DNA of 64,000 nt. Source: Macrostomum hystrix. Lineage: Eukaryota > Platyhelminthes > Macrostomidae. The stretch is from NCBI GenBank assembly GCA_950097015.1, contig CATNEN010000007.1:12029001-12093000 (forward strand). The letters are read 5' to 3'. Each line of letters starts with the position of its first letter. Positions within the stretch are counted from its first letter, which is position 1. Below, piece by piece: positions 1-12,375 of this stretch. Made by a program: the position numbers and the translations under genes. The notes beneath the pieces are model-generated. The model made no database searches and was not told where the DNA came from. It saw nothing but the letters and a program-made list of their open reading frames with translations.

Positions 1-3000
1 ATAGAACACATTCTCAATAGAACACATTCTCAATAGAACACATTCTCAATAGAACACACTCTCAATAGAACACATTCTCAATAGAACATATTCTCAATAG
101 AACACATTCTCAATAGAACACATTCTCAATAGAACACATTCTCAATAGAACACACTCTCAATAGAACACATTCTCAATAGAACATATTCTCAATAGAACA
201 TATTCTCAATAGAACACATTCTCAATAGAACACATTCTCAATAGAACACATTCTCAATAGAACACATTCTCAATAGAACACACTCTCAATAGAACACATT
301 CTCAATAGAACACATTCTCAATAGAACACATTCTCAATAGAACACATTCTCAATAGAACACATTCTCAATAGAACACATTCTCAATAGAACACATTCTCA
401 ATAGAACACATTCTCAATAGAACACATTCTCAGTAGAACATATTCTCAATAGAACACATTCTCAATAGAACACATTCTCAATAGAACACATTCTCAATAG
501 AACACACTCTCAATAGAACACATTCTCAATAGAACACACTCTCAATAGAACACATTCTCAATAGAACACATTCTCAATAGAACACATTCTCAATAGAACA
601 CATTCTCAATAGAACACATTCTCAATAGAACACATTCTCAATAGAACACATTCTCAATAGAACACATTCTCAATAGAACACATTCTCAGTAGAACATATT
701 CTCAATAGAACACATTCTCAATAGAACACATTCTCAATAGAACACATTCTCAATAGAACACACTCTCAATAGAACACATTCTCAATAGAACACATTCTCA
801 ATAGAACACACTCTCAATTCTATTGAGAATATGTTCTATTGAGAATGTGTTCACATTCTGAATAGAACACATTCTCAATAGAACACATTCTCAATAGAAC
901 ACATTCTCAATAGAACACATTCTCAATAGAACACATTCTCAATAGAACACACTCTCAATAGAACACATTCTCAATAGAACACACTCTCAATAGAACATAT
1001 TCTCAATAGAACACATTCTCAATAGAACACATTCTCAATAGAACACACTCTCAATAGAACATATTCTCAATAGAACACATTCTCAATAGAACACATTCTC
1101 AATAGAACACATTCTCAATAGAACACATTCTCAATAGAACACATTCTCAATAGAACACATTCTCAATAGAACACATTCTCAATAGAACACATTCTCAATA
1201 GAACACATTCTCAATAGAACACATTCTCAATAGAACACATTCTCAATAGAACACATTCTCAATAGAACACATTCTCAATAGAACACATTCTCAATAGAAC
1301 ACATTCTCAATAGAACACATTCTCAATAGAACACATTCTCAATAGAACACATTCTCAATAGAACACATTCTCAATAGAACACATTCTCAATAGAACACAT
1401 TCTCAATAGAACACATTCTCAATAGAACACATTCTCAATAGAACACATTCTCAATAGAACACATTCTCAATAGAACATATTCTCAATAGAACACATTCTC
1501 AATAGAACACACTCTCAATAGAACACATTCTCAATAGAACATATTCTCAATAGAGCACATTCTCAATAGAACATATTCTCAATAGAACATATTCTCAATA
1601 GAACACATTCTCAATAGAACACATTCTCAATAGAACACATTCTCAATAGAACACATTCTCAATAGAACACATTCTCAATAGAACACATTCTCAATAGAAC
1701 ACACTCTCAATAGAACACATTCTCAATAGAACATATTCTCAATAGAGCATATTCTCAATAGAGCATATTCTCAATAGAACACATTCTCAATAGAACACAC
1801 TCTCAATAGAACACATTCTCAATAGAACACATTCTCAATAGAACACATTCTCAATAGAACACATTCTGAATAGAACACATTCTCAATAGAACACACTCTC
1901 AATAGAACACATTCTCAATAGAACACATTCTCAATAGAACACACTCTCAATAGAACACATTCTCAATAGAACACATTCTCAATAGAACACATTCTCAATA
2001 GAACACATTCTCAATAGAACACATTCTCAATAGAACACATTCTCAATAGAACACATTCTCAATAGAACACATTCTCAATAGAACACATTCTCAATAGAAC
2101 ACATTCTCAATAGAACACATTCTCAATAGAACACATTCTCAATAGAACACATTCTCAATAGAACACATTCTGAATAGAACACATTCTCAATAGAACACAT
2201 TCTCAATAGAACACATTCTCAATAGAACACATTCTCAATAGAACACATTCTCAGTAGAACACATTCTCAATAGAACACATTCTCAGTAGAACACATTCTC
2301 AATAGAACACATTCTCAGTAGAACACATTCTCAATAGAACACATTCTCAGTAGAACACATTCTCAATAGAACACATTCTCAGTAGAACACATTCTCAATA
2401 GAACACATTCTCAGTAGAACACATTCTCAGTAGAACACATTCTCAATAGAACACATTCTCAATAGAACACATTCTCAATAGAACACATTCTCAATAGAAC
2501 ACATTCTCAATAGAACACATTCTCAATAGAACACATTCTCAATAGAACATATTCTCAATAGAACATATTCTCAATAGAACATATTCTCAATAGAACACAT
2601 TCTCAATAGAACACATTCTCAATAGAACACATTCTCAATAGAACACATTCTCAATAGAACACATTCTCAATAGAACACATTCTCAGTAGAACATATTCTC
2701 AATAGAACACATTCTCAATAGAACACATTCTCAATAGAACACATTCTCAATAGAACACACTCTCAATAGAACACATTCTCAATAGAACACATTCTCAATA
2801 GAACACATTCTCAATAGAACACATTCTCAATAGAACACATTCTCAATAGAACACATTCTCAATAGAACACATTCTCAGTAGAACACATTCTCAATAGAAC
2901 ACATTCTCAATAGAACACATTCTCAATAGAACATATTCTCAATAGAACACACTCTCAATAGAACACATTCTCAATAGAACATATTCTCAATAGAACACAC

Positions 3001-6000
3001 ACTCAATAGAACACATTCTCAATAGAACACATTCTCAATAGAACACACTCTCAATAGAACACATTCTCAATAGAACACATTCTCAATAGAACACATTCTC
3101 AATAGAACACATTCTCAATAGAACACATTCTGAATAGAACACATTCTCAATAGAACACATTCTCAATAGAACACATTCTCAATAGAACACATTCTCAATA
3201 GAACACATTCTCAGTAGAACACATTCTCAATAGAACACATTCTCAGTAGAACACATTCTCAATAGAACACATTCTCAGTAGAACACATTCTCAATAGAAC
3301 ACATTCTCAGTAGAACACATTCTCAATAGAACATATTCTCAATAGAACACACTCTCAATAGAACACATTCTCAATAGAACATATTCTCAATAGAACACAC
3401 TCTCAATAGAACACATTCTCAATAGAACACATTCTCAATAGAACACACTCTCAATAGAACACATTCTCAATAGAACACATTCTCAATAGAACACATTCTC
3501 AATAGAACACATTCTCAATAGAACACACTCTCAATAGAACACATTCTCAATAGAACACATTCTCAATAGAACACACTCTCAATAGAACACATTCTCAATA
3601 GAACACATTCTCAATAGAACACATTCTCAATAGAACACATTCTCAATAGAACACATTCTCAATAGAACACATTCTCAATAGAACACATTCTCAATAGAAC
3701 ACATTCTCAATAGAACACATTCTCAATAGAACACATTCTCAATAGAACACATTCTCAATAGAACACATTCTCAATAGAACACATTCTCAATAGAACACAT
3801 TCTCAATAGAACACATTCTCAATAGAACACATTCTCAATAGAACACATTCTCAATAGAACACATTCTCAATAGAACATATTCTCAATAGAACACATTCTC
3901 AATAGAACACATTCTCAATAGAACACATTCTCAATAGAACACATTCTCAGTAGAACACATTCTCAATAGAACACATTCTCAATAGAACACATTCTCAATA
4001 GAACACATTCTCAATAGAACACATTCTCAATAGAACACATTCTCAATAGAACACATTCTCAATAGAACACATTCTCAATAGAACACATTCTCAATAGAAC
4101 ACATTCTCAATAGAACACATTCTCAATAGAACACATTCTCAATAGAACACATTCTCAATAGAACACATTCTCAATAGAACACATTCTCAATAGAACACAT
4201 TCTCAATAGAACACATTCTCAATAGAACATATTCTCAATAGAACATATTCTCAATAGAACACATTCTCAATAGAACACATTCTCAATAGAACACATTCTC
4301 AATAGAACACATTCTCAATAGAACACATTCTCAATAGAACACATTCTCAATAGAACACATTCTCAATAGAACACATTCTCAATAGAACACATTCTGAATA
4401 GAACACATTCTCAATAGAACACATTCTCAATAGAACACATTCTCAATAGAACACATTCTCAATAGAACACATTCTCAATAGAACACATTCTCAATAGAAC
4501 ACATTCTCAATAGAACACATTCTCAATAGAACACATTCTCAATAGAACACATTCTCAATAGAACACATTCTCAATAGAACACATTCTCAATAGAACACAT
4601 TCTCAATAGAACACATTCTCAATAGAACATATTCTCAATAGAACACATTCTCAATAGAACACACTCTCAATAGAACACATTCTCAATAGAACATATTCTC
4701 AATAGAGCACATTCTCAATAGAAACATATTCTCAATAGAACATATTCTCAATAGAACACATTCTCAATAGAACACATTCTCAATAGAACACATTCTCAAT
4801 AGAACACATTCTCAATAGAACACATTCTCAATAGAACACATTCTCAATAGAACACACTCTCAATAGAACACATTCTCAATAGAACATATTCTCAATAGAG
4901 CATATTCTCAATAGAGCATATTCTCAATAGAACACATTCTCAATAGAACACACTCTCAATAGAACACATTCTCAATAGAACACATTCTCAATAGAACACA
5001 TTCTCAATAGAACACATTCTGAATAGAACACATTCTCAATAGAACACATTCTCAATAGAACACATTCTCAATAGAACACATTCTCAATAGAACACATTCT
5101 CAGTAGAACACATTCTCAATAGAACACATTCTCAGTAGAACACATTCTCAATAGAACACATTCTCAGTAGAACACATTCTCAATAGAACACATTCTCAGT
5201 AGAACATATTCTCAATAGAACACATTCTCAGTAGAACACATTCTCAATAGAACACATTCTCAGTAGAACACATTCTCAGTAGAACACATTCTCAATAGAA
5301 CACATTCTCAATAGAACACATTCTCAATAGAACACATTCTCAATAGAACACATTCTCAATAGAACACATTCTCAATAGAACACATTCTCAATAGAACATA
5401 TTCTCAATAGAACATATTCTCAATAGAACATATTCTCAATAGAACACATTCTCAATAGAACACATTCTCAATAGAACACATTCTCAATAGAACACATTCT
5501 CAATAGAACACATTCTCAATAGAACACATTCTCAGTAGAACATATTCTCAATAGAACACATTCTCAATAGAACACATTCTCAATAGAACACATTCTCAAT
5601 AGAACACACTCTCAATAGAACACATTCTCAATAGAACACATTCTCAATAGAACACATTCTCAATAGAACACATTCTCAATAGAACACATTCTCAATAGAA
5701 CACATTCTCAATAGAACACATTCTCAGTAGAACACATTCTCAATAGAACACATTCTCAATAGAACACATTCTCAATAGAACATATTCTCAATAGAACACA
5801 CTCTCAATAGAACACATTCTCAATAGAACACATTCTCAATAGAACACACTCTCAATAGAACACATTCTCAATAGAACACATTCTCAATAGAACACATTCT
5901 CAATAGAACACATTCTCAATAGAACACATTCTCAATAGAACACATTCTCAATAGAACACATTCTCAAAAGAACACACTCTCAATAGAACACATTCTCAAT

Positions 6001-8250
6001 AGAACACATTCTCAATAGAACACATTCTCAATAGAACACATTCTCAATAGAACACATTCTCAATAGAACACATTCTCAATAGAACACATTCTCAATAGAA
6101 CACATTCTCAATAGAACACATTCTCAATAGAACACATTCTCAATAGAACACATTCTCAATAGAACACATTCTCAATAGAACACATTCTCAATAGAACATA
6201 TTCTCAATAGAACACATTCTCAATAGAACACATTCTCAATAGAACACACTCTCAATAGAACACATTCTCAATAGAACACATTCTCAATAGAACACATTCT
6301 CAATAGAACACATTCTCAGTAGAACACATTCTCAATAGAACACATTCTCAATAGAACACATTCTCAATAGAACACATTCTCAATAGAACACATTCTCAAT
6401 AGAACACATTCTCAATAGAACACATTCTCAATAGAACACATTCTCAATAGAACACATTCTCAATAGAACACATTCTCAATAGAACACATTCTCAATAGAA
6501 CACATTCTCAATAGAACACATTCTCAATAGAACACATTCTCAATAGAACACATTCTCAATAGAACACATTCTCAATAGAACACATTCTCAATAGAACACA
6601 TTCTCAATAGAACACATTCTCAATAGAACACATTCTCAATAGAACACACTCTCAATAGAACACATTCTCAATAGAACACACTCTCAATAGAACATATTCT
6701 CAATAGAACACATTCTCAATAGAACACATTCTCAATAGAACACATTCTGAATAGAACACATTCTCAATAGAACACATTCTCAATAGAACACATTCTCAAT
6801 AGAACACATTCTCAATAGAACACATTCTCAATAGAACACATTCTCAATAGAACACATTCTCAATAGAACACATTCTCAATAGAACACATTCTCAATAGAA
6901 CACATTCTCAATAGAACACATTCTCAATAGAACACATTCTCAATAGAACACATTCTCAATAGAACACATTCTCAATAGAACACATTCTCAATAGAACACA
7001 TTCTCAATAGAACACATTCTCAATAGAACACATTCTCAATAGAACACATTCTCAATAGAACACATTCTCAATAGAACACATTCTCAATAGAACACACTCT
7101 CAACAGAACACATTATCAATAGAACACACTCTCAATAGAACATATTCTCAATAGAACACATTCTCAATAGAACACATTCTCAATAGAACACATTCTCAAT
7201 AGAACACATTCTCGATAGAACACATTCTCAATAGAACACATTCTCAATAGAACACATTCTCAATAGAACATATTCTCAATAGAACATATTCTCAATAGAA
7301 CACATTCTCAATAGAACACATTCTCAGTAGAACATATTCTCAATAGAACATATTCTCAATAGAACACATTCTCAATAGAACACATTCTCAATAGAACACA
7401 TTCTCAATAGAACACATTCTCAATAGAACACATTCTCAATAGAACATATTCTCAATAGAACACATTCTCAATAGAACACATTCTCAATAGAACACATTCT
7501 CAATAGAACACATTCTCAATAGAACACATTCTCAATAGAACACATTCTCAATAGAACACATTCTCAATAGAACACATTCTCAATAGAACACATTCTCAAT
7601 AGAACACATTCTCAATAGAACACATTCTCAATAGAACACATTCTCAATAGAACACATTCTCAATAGAACACATTCTCAATAGAACACATTCTCAATAGAA
7701 CACATTCTCAATAGAACACATTCTCAATAGAACACATTCTCAATAGAACACATTCTCAATAGAACATATTCTCAATAGAACATATTCTCAATAGAACACA
7801 TTCTCAATAGAACACATTCTCAATAGAACACATTCTCAATAGAACACATTCTCAATAGAACACATTCTCAATAGAACACATTCTCAATAGAACACATTCT
7901 CAATAGAACACATTCTCAATAGAACACATTCTCAATAGAACACATTCTCAATAGAACACATTCTCAATAGAACACATTCTCAATAGAACATATTCTCAAT
8001 AGAACACACTCTCAATAGAACACATTCTCAATAGAACACATTCTCAATAGAACACACTCTCAATAGAACACATTCTCAATAGAACACATTCTCAATAGAA
8101 CACATTCTCAATAGAACACATTCTCAATAGAACACACTCTCAATAGAACACATTCTCAATAGAACACATTCTCAATAGAACATATTCTCAATAGAACACA
8201 TTCTCAATAGAACACATTCTCAATAGAACACATTCTCAATAGAACACATT
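1..8250. repeat. 16-bp tandem array (about 515 units), truncated by window start
   Basis: An uninterrupted array of the 16-bp unit atagaacacattctca. Variants recur at fixed positions in the unit: cacactct, catattct, cagtagaa, ctgaatag and rare gagcat. Phase is kept almost throughout, with a single extra base near 4721. At 819-852 a 34-bp stretch lies in inverted orientation. Variant combinations recur at long offsets, so the array grew by block duplication as well as single-unit slippage. It ends sharply near 8250, about 390 bp past the GATA stop codon. I see no promoter or coding potential in it. Confidence 0.98.
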
Positions 8251-8637
8251 TTACGAATTTGGTGAAGCAGCGATAAGAAATTTATTTGAAATTCGGTTTC
8301 GCAAGATTATCCACATAAAAGTGCACATTGTAGTAAATGTAAGCATGCTGTCTATTTCATGCAGAGCTGGCTAAGTACATTGCAAGAAAGCAAATTTCAA
8401 AATTGAAGCGATGGAACTGAAGCAGCGCATGCAGTGGGGCATCAAAATTTTCTTTCAGTAAGTGCAGATTTCCCTGTCGCTATCATGCCTTCCTACTCAA
8501 AGTAGAATAGAACAGTAGCAACTGATAAAAATGGTCAAGGAGACGGATAAGCAGTTAAATGGAAGTGAATAGCAAGAACAACATCAACTTTAGCAAGCGA
8601 GAGAGCAAAGCTGTTCCGCCGAGTTTGTCAGGACGCG
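8251..8637 (-). other. 3' flank / probable 3' UTR of the GATA gene
   Basis: This unique sequence lies between the 16-bp array and the GATA stop codon. Read on the minus strand it has a poly(A)-signal hexamer AATAAA at 8286-8281, about 350 nt past the stop. The transcript would therefore end just before the array. I see no other feature in it. Confidence 0.5.
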
Positions 8638-10258
8638 TCAGAGCAGAAGGTCACCGCTGACGAATGCGCCGCCGATTGAAGACACTGCGGGATAGCGCGA
8701 CGGTAGCTGCTGGTGCTGCTGCTGCTGCTGCTGCAACTGCGGTGGCGGCGAAGGAAGCTGCGGGGGTGGCAGGGTGGGCGGCTGCTGCTGCTGCTGCGGC
8801 AGTGGCGGAAGACCCGAGTTGGCGCCGAAGTGTCCGCCAGCGGTGTGCTGAAAGCCTACGGCGCCCGAGTGTCCTCCGCCGCCTCCACCAGCGCCGCTGA
8901 CGCCGCCGCTACCGCCAACGAAGTAGTTGGCCGCCGCCGCGGGGAACTGAAAGCCATGCATGGCGCTGCGCATGAGGTCGCTCATTGCGTCCAGCTCCTT
9001 CTTCTTCTTGCCCTTCACGGAGCTCTTCCGATTGCGGGACTGGATCGAGTCCTTCTTCATGCTGATTGGCCGGTCCACCTGGTGCAGCTTATAGTAAAGG
9101 CCGCAGGCGTTGCACACCGACTCGCCCTTGTGATTGCGGCGCCACAAGGTGGTCTGGGTGGTTGAGCAGTTTGAGCAGGTGGTGCCGGCGCGTCGCTGGG
9201 CGGACTGGGAATGCGGCAGCGAAGGTGTTGCATTAAAAGCAGGTAACAAAAAATAAATATAAAACTTTCATTGAAATTCCAAGTCTCTCGTCTCCATGGC
9301 AACAAGGGATTGACTCACCATGCGTCGCTTGGGTTTGATCAGCGGCCTGCTCTGCCCGTTCATCTTGTGGTAGAGGCCGCACGCGTTGCACAGGTAGTGA
9401 CCGCCGCCGTCGCGGCGCCACAGAGGCGTGGCGGTTGCGCCGCAGTTGACGCACTCGCGGCTCTCTGCTGCCGAATGGTGGAATGGTCAGCGCCAGGCTT
9501 TGAAGCCAAAGTGGTAGGATAAGAGGCAGAGGGCAGGGGGAAGAGGGCAGAGGGAAGAGGGAAGAGGGAAGAGGGAAGAGGGAAGAGGGATGAGGGATGA
9601 GGGATGAGGGAAGAGGGATGAGGGAAGAGGGATGAGGGAAGAGGAAGAGGGATGAGGGAAGAGGAAGAGGGATGAGGGAAGAGGGAAGAGGGAAGAGGGA
9701 AGAGGGAAGAGGGAAGAGGGATGAGGGATGAGGGATGAGGGATGAGGGGAAAGGGGAGAGATGAGGGAAGAGGGCAGAGGGAAGAGGGGAAAGGGATGAG
9801 AGATGAGGGCAGAGGGATGAGGGAAGAGGAAGAGGGATGAGGGAAGAGGGAAGAGGGGAAAGGGGAGAGGAGGAGGGAGGAAGGAAGAGGGATGAGGGAG
9901 AAGGAGTGGATGGGAATATGAAAGAAAGCGTGGATTTTTGGAATTCTGGGCAGAAGGAAACTTTAAATACGATCTCGTATAATAGATTGCTGTGAGCATG
10001 TCGCCCCAACAACCCTACCGGAGGCGTTCCTGGCGCGGGCCTTGAACTGCTGAAGCCGGCCAGCCAGCTGGCTGTTCTGCTGGTGCTGATGCTGGTGCGG
10101 GTTCATGCGGAACAGTGAAGGGTGAATGCCCAGCGGGTTTCTCGCGTACTCGACGGCAGCCGCAGCAGCCGGGAAGTAGGGCTGGTAGGGCGAGCTGAAG
10201 GCGCCCGGGTACGAGCCGGCGAAACTGCCGGCTTGTGGCATTCCCATGCCTGCGCTGC

Positions 10259-10289
<31 letters not shown>

Positions 10290-10373
10290 GCCGCCGCCTC
10301 CGACCTCCGGCGAATGGTGACCGAAGGCGAAGCCGAAACCAGCGCCGCTGTGATGCTGGGACTGGTGCTGGGA

Positions 10374-10418
<45 letters not shown>

Positions 10419-10998
10419 CTGGAGCTGGTGCTGCTGGTGCTGGTGCTGGAGTGAGTGGTCAGGGAAGGCGGACCAGCAGCTCTGGATGGCGGCCGGGTAG
10501 CCGATTGGGTCTGCTGTCGGTTTTGGGAACATTTAAAGCTAGAAAGGGACGTTTAAAGGGAAATAAAAATTCAGGAAATCCCAACAGACCATGCGCCAGG
10601 CCCAGCTCGGCTTTGATGTGGTGACTTCCGCATGCTGGCAGCCCGCTGGCATTCATGTAGGGCGCAGCGCCACCTCCGAGAGGCCCCAGCTCCTGATGCT
10701 GATGCGGCATTGCGCAGCCGCTATCAAGAAGCTGCTGCTGCTGCTGCATCGACTTGTCCGGTGACTCCTCGCCGCTGTCTGTCAGGCACACAGACACCTG
10801 ATGGCTGCACCTGGACGAGTCGGAATCCAAGGCCGCCGACGAAACTGTTGTGGATCTGGCCGCTGAGGCGGCTGCGGCGGCTGCGGCTGCGGCTGCGGCT
10901 GCTGCGGCGGCCGCAGTGGCAGCCACCGAGGCGCCGCCGTCCCGATGCCAGTAGGCCTGGTGGCAGTCTCTGCCCGGGTGGGTCTGCAGGATCTCCAT
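8638..10998 (-). CDS. GATA123: GATA-type zinc-finger transcription factor, GATA1/2/3 class, 4 exons
   Basis: Sequence-specific nuclear transcription factor predicted to bind WGATAR sites. Exons on the minus strand: 10998-10590, 10513-10019, 9467-9319 and 9204-8638, total 1620 nt (539 residues plus stop); phases 1, 1 and 0 close exactly. The N-finger is C307-x2-C310-x17-C328-x2-C331 and the C-finger C361-x2-C364-x17-C382-x2-C385, each on its own exon as in animal GATA genes. The C-finger tail with YYKLH and [12 protein letters not shown] resembles vertebrate GATA1/2/3 more than GATA4/5/6. Low-complexity tracts surround the fingers: poly-Ala in exon 1, His/Gln repeats and poly-Gly in exon 2, Gln/Pro after the C-finger. 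The start is the first ATG after an AG acceptor-like site (ccgaacag, 1 nt upstream). The donor after exon 1 (G|GTCTGT) is non-optimal, and exon 2 could start at 10513 or 10510. Confidence 0.9.
9521..9910. repeat. Purine-rich GGGAAGA/GGGATGA array in GATA intron 2
   Basis: About 390 bp of 7-bp units alternating gggaaga and gggatga, with occasional gggcaga or gggga variants. It fills most of the 551-bp intron (9468-10018) between the N-terminal coding exon and the N-finger exon. The sense transcript is pyrimidine-rich here. The strand-biased, near-mirror composition could form triplex DNA. Confidence 0.95.
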
Positions 10999-10999
10999 G

Positions 11000-12030
11000 C
11001 TGTTCGGGGACACGGAATGGCACAATGAGACATTGTAGGGAACTGGCAATAATCCCAAGTCCCACATTGTCACCCTGATAATGTTTCCTGGAAACAATAC
11101 ACAGAATCCTAACTCAAATTTAATGCGGGTCCATAATTGCTTTTCATAATTAATATTTTTTTTGGCTTATCGTAGACTGTCAAATGTTTTTGTCTGCTGA
11201 CAACCAAGAAGGCCGAGGTAGAATAGGGGGAATTAAGTGGGATAAAAATCCCTTCCTGCTTGACATTCGCAGACCAGCGAACTGGTTTTGAAAGGGCCGG
11301 CTAATTTCCGCGTGACTCTGCATGGCCTCGGCTCCATCTGTTGCTGAAATCTGCTGACTGGCGCAGAACAGATTTGATTGTCCCATAATTCTTTGATGAG
11401 TTTTATTTCCATTTTTATTTATCCCTTGCAATTTGTGAGGCATCCATTTTTTCACCTGACTTGTTGCAGGCTGCGCCGGGTCCACTGCCGCATGAGGGGA
11501 CGGGGAGCATAAATAAATTCCTCTCCTCCGCCGAATCCCAAAATCATAAAAAATTCCTCATGCGCGCAGCGCGAATGGAAAGTGTGGACGGAGCAATAAA
11601 ATCGAAAGAGGGGCGGGAAATTTTTCCCCTCTTTTTTCGGCTGAAGCAGACGGCAGTGTGCATGGGAATTCGGCGGGACCTGCCCCCCCCGCATGGCAAC
11701 CGCAGCATGGGCGCTCAGGCGTTAGCAAATTTTCCCACTGGGAAGAATTTTAAAGGGGGGAAAGGGGAGATGAAAGCGGTGAGCAATGGAGTGAGCGGGA
11801 GCGATAAGGAGGCCCCCAAATGAGCTCATTAGCATGGATGGTCATAAAACACCAACGACCTGACAATACTGCGGCTGCAGCTCACAACATGCCACGGCTG
11901 AGCCAGGTTGGCACAATGAGCCTATGAGATCCGCGGTGAATGGACTCGTGCACCTAAGAATTCACTATGAGCTAAACCTGTGAGCGTAATAACTTATATT
12001 AGCACTGTCTATCAGCTCAATCTACAGACT
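11000..12030. other. GATA 5' flank; no gene recognised
   Basis: Unique sequence upstream of the GATA start codon. Short open frames occur in all frames but none shows a family signature, splice context or codon coherence. Promoter or 5' UTR material of the minus-strand GATA gene is likely here, but I cannot place a start site. Confidence 0.4.
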
Positions 12031-12031
12031 G

Positions 12032-12375
12032 AGCACTATCCATTTGGTTTGAGCACATTCTAATAGGTACGAGCACATTCTAATGGGTATGAGCATATTC
12101 TAATAGGTATGAGCACATTCTAATGGGTATGAGCACATTCTAATAGGTATGAGCACATTCTAATGGGTATGAGCATATTCTAATAGGTATGAGCACATTC
12201 TAATGGGTATGAGCACAGTGTAAATTGGTTTGAGCACATTCTAATGGGTTTGAGCACATTCTAATGGGTTTGAGCACTTTCTAATGGGTTTGAGCAGAGA
12301 AACTAGGTGTGAGAACAGAATGTTGGTTTTTGCACATTCTAAAAGATTCGAGCACTGTGTAATAGGTTTGAGCAC
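12032..12375. repeat. 20-bp minisatellite (gagcacattctaatgggtat)
   Basis: Roughly 16 units of gagcacattctaatgggtat with tat/ttt and gg/ag variants, degenerating at both ends. It lies about 1 kb upstream of the GATA start codon. Confidence 0.9.

Noticed and set aside
1-8250. CRISPR-like array of short repeats
   Set aside because: Units are contiguous with no spacers, in an animal genome; it is a simple minisatellite.
9233-10012. Ser/Leu/Pro-rich minus-strand frame continuing from the GATA locus
   Set aside because: It reads through the purine/pyrimidine array of GATA intron 2; the splice sites at 10018 and 9468 remove it.
11250-11275. Isolated copy of the 177-bp satellite suggested by gcttgacattcgcag
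   Set aside because: Only 15 bp match; the surrounding sequence is unrelated, so it may be chance.
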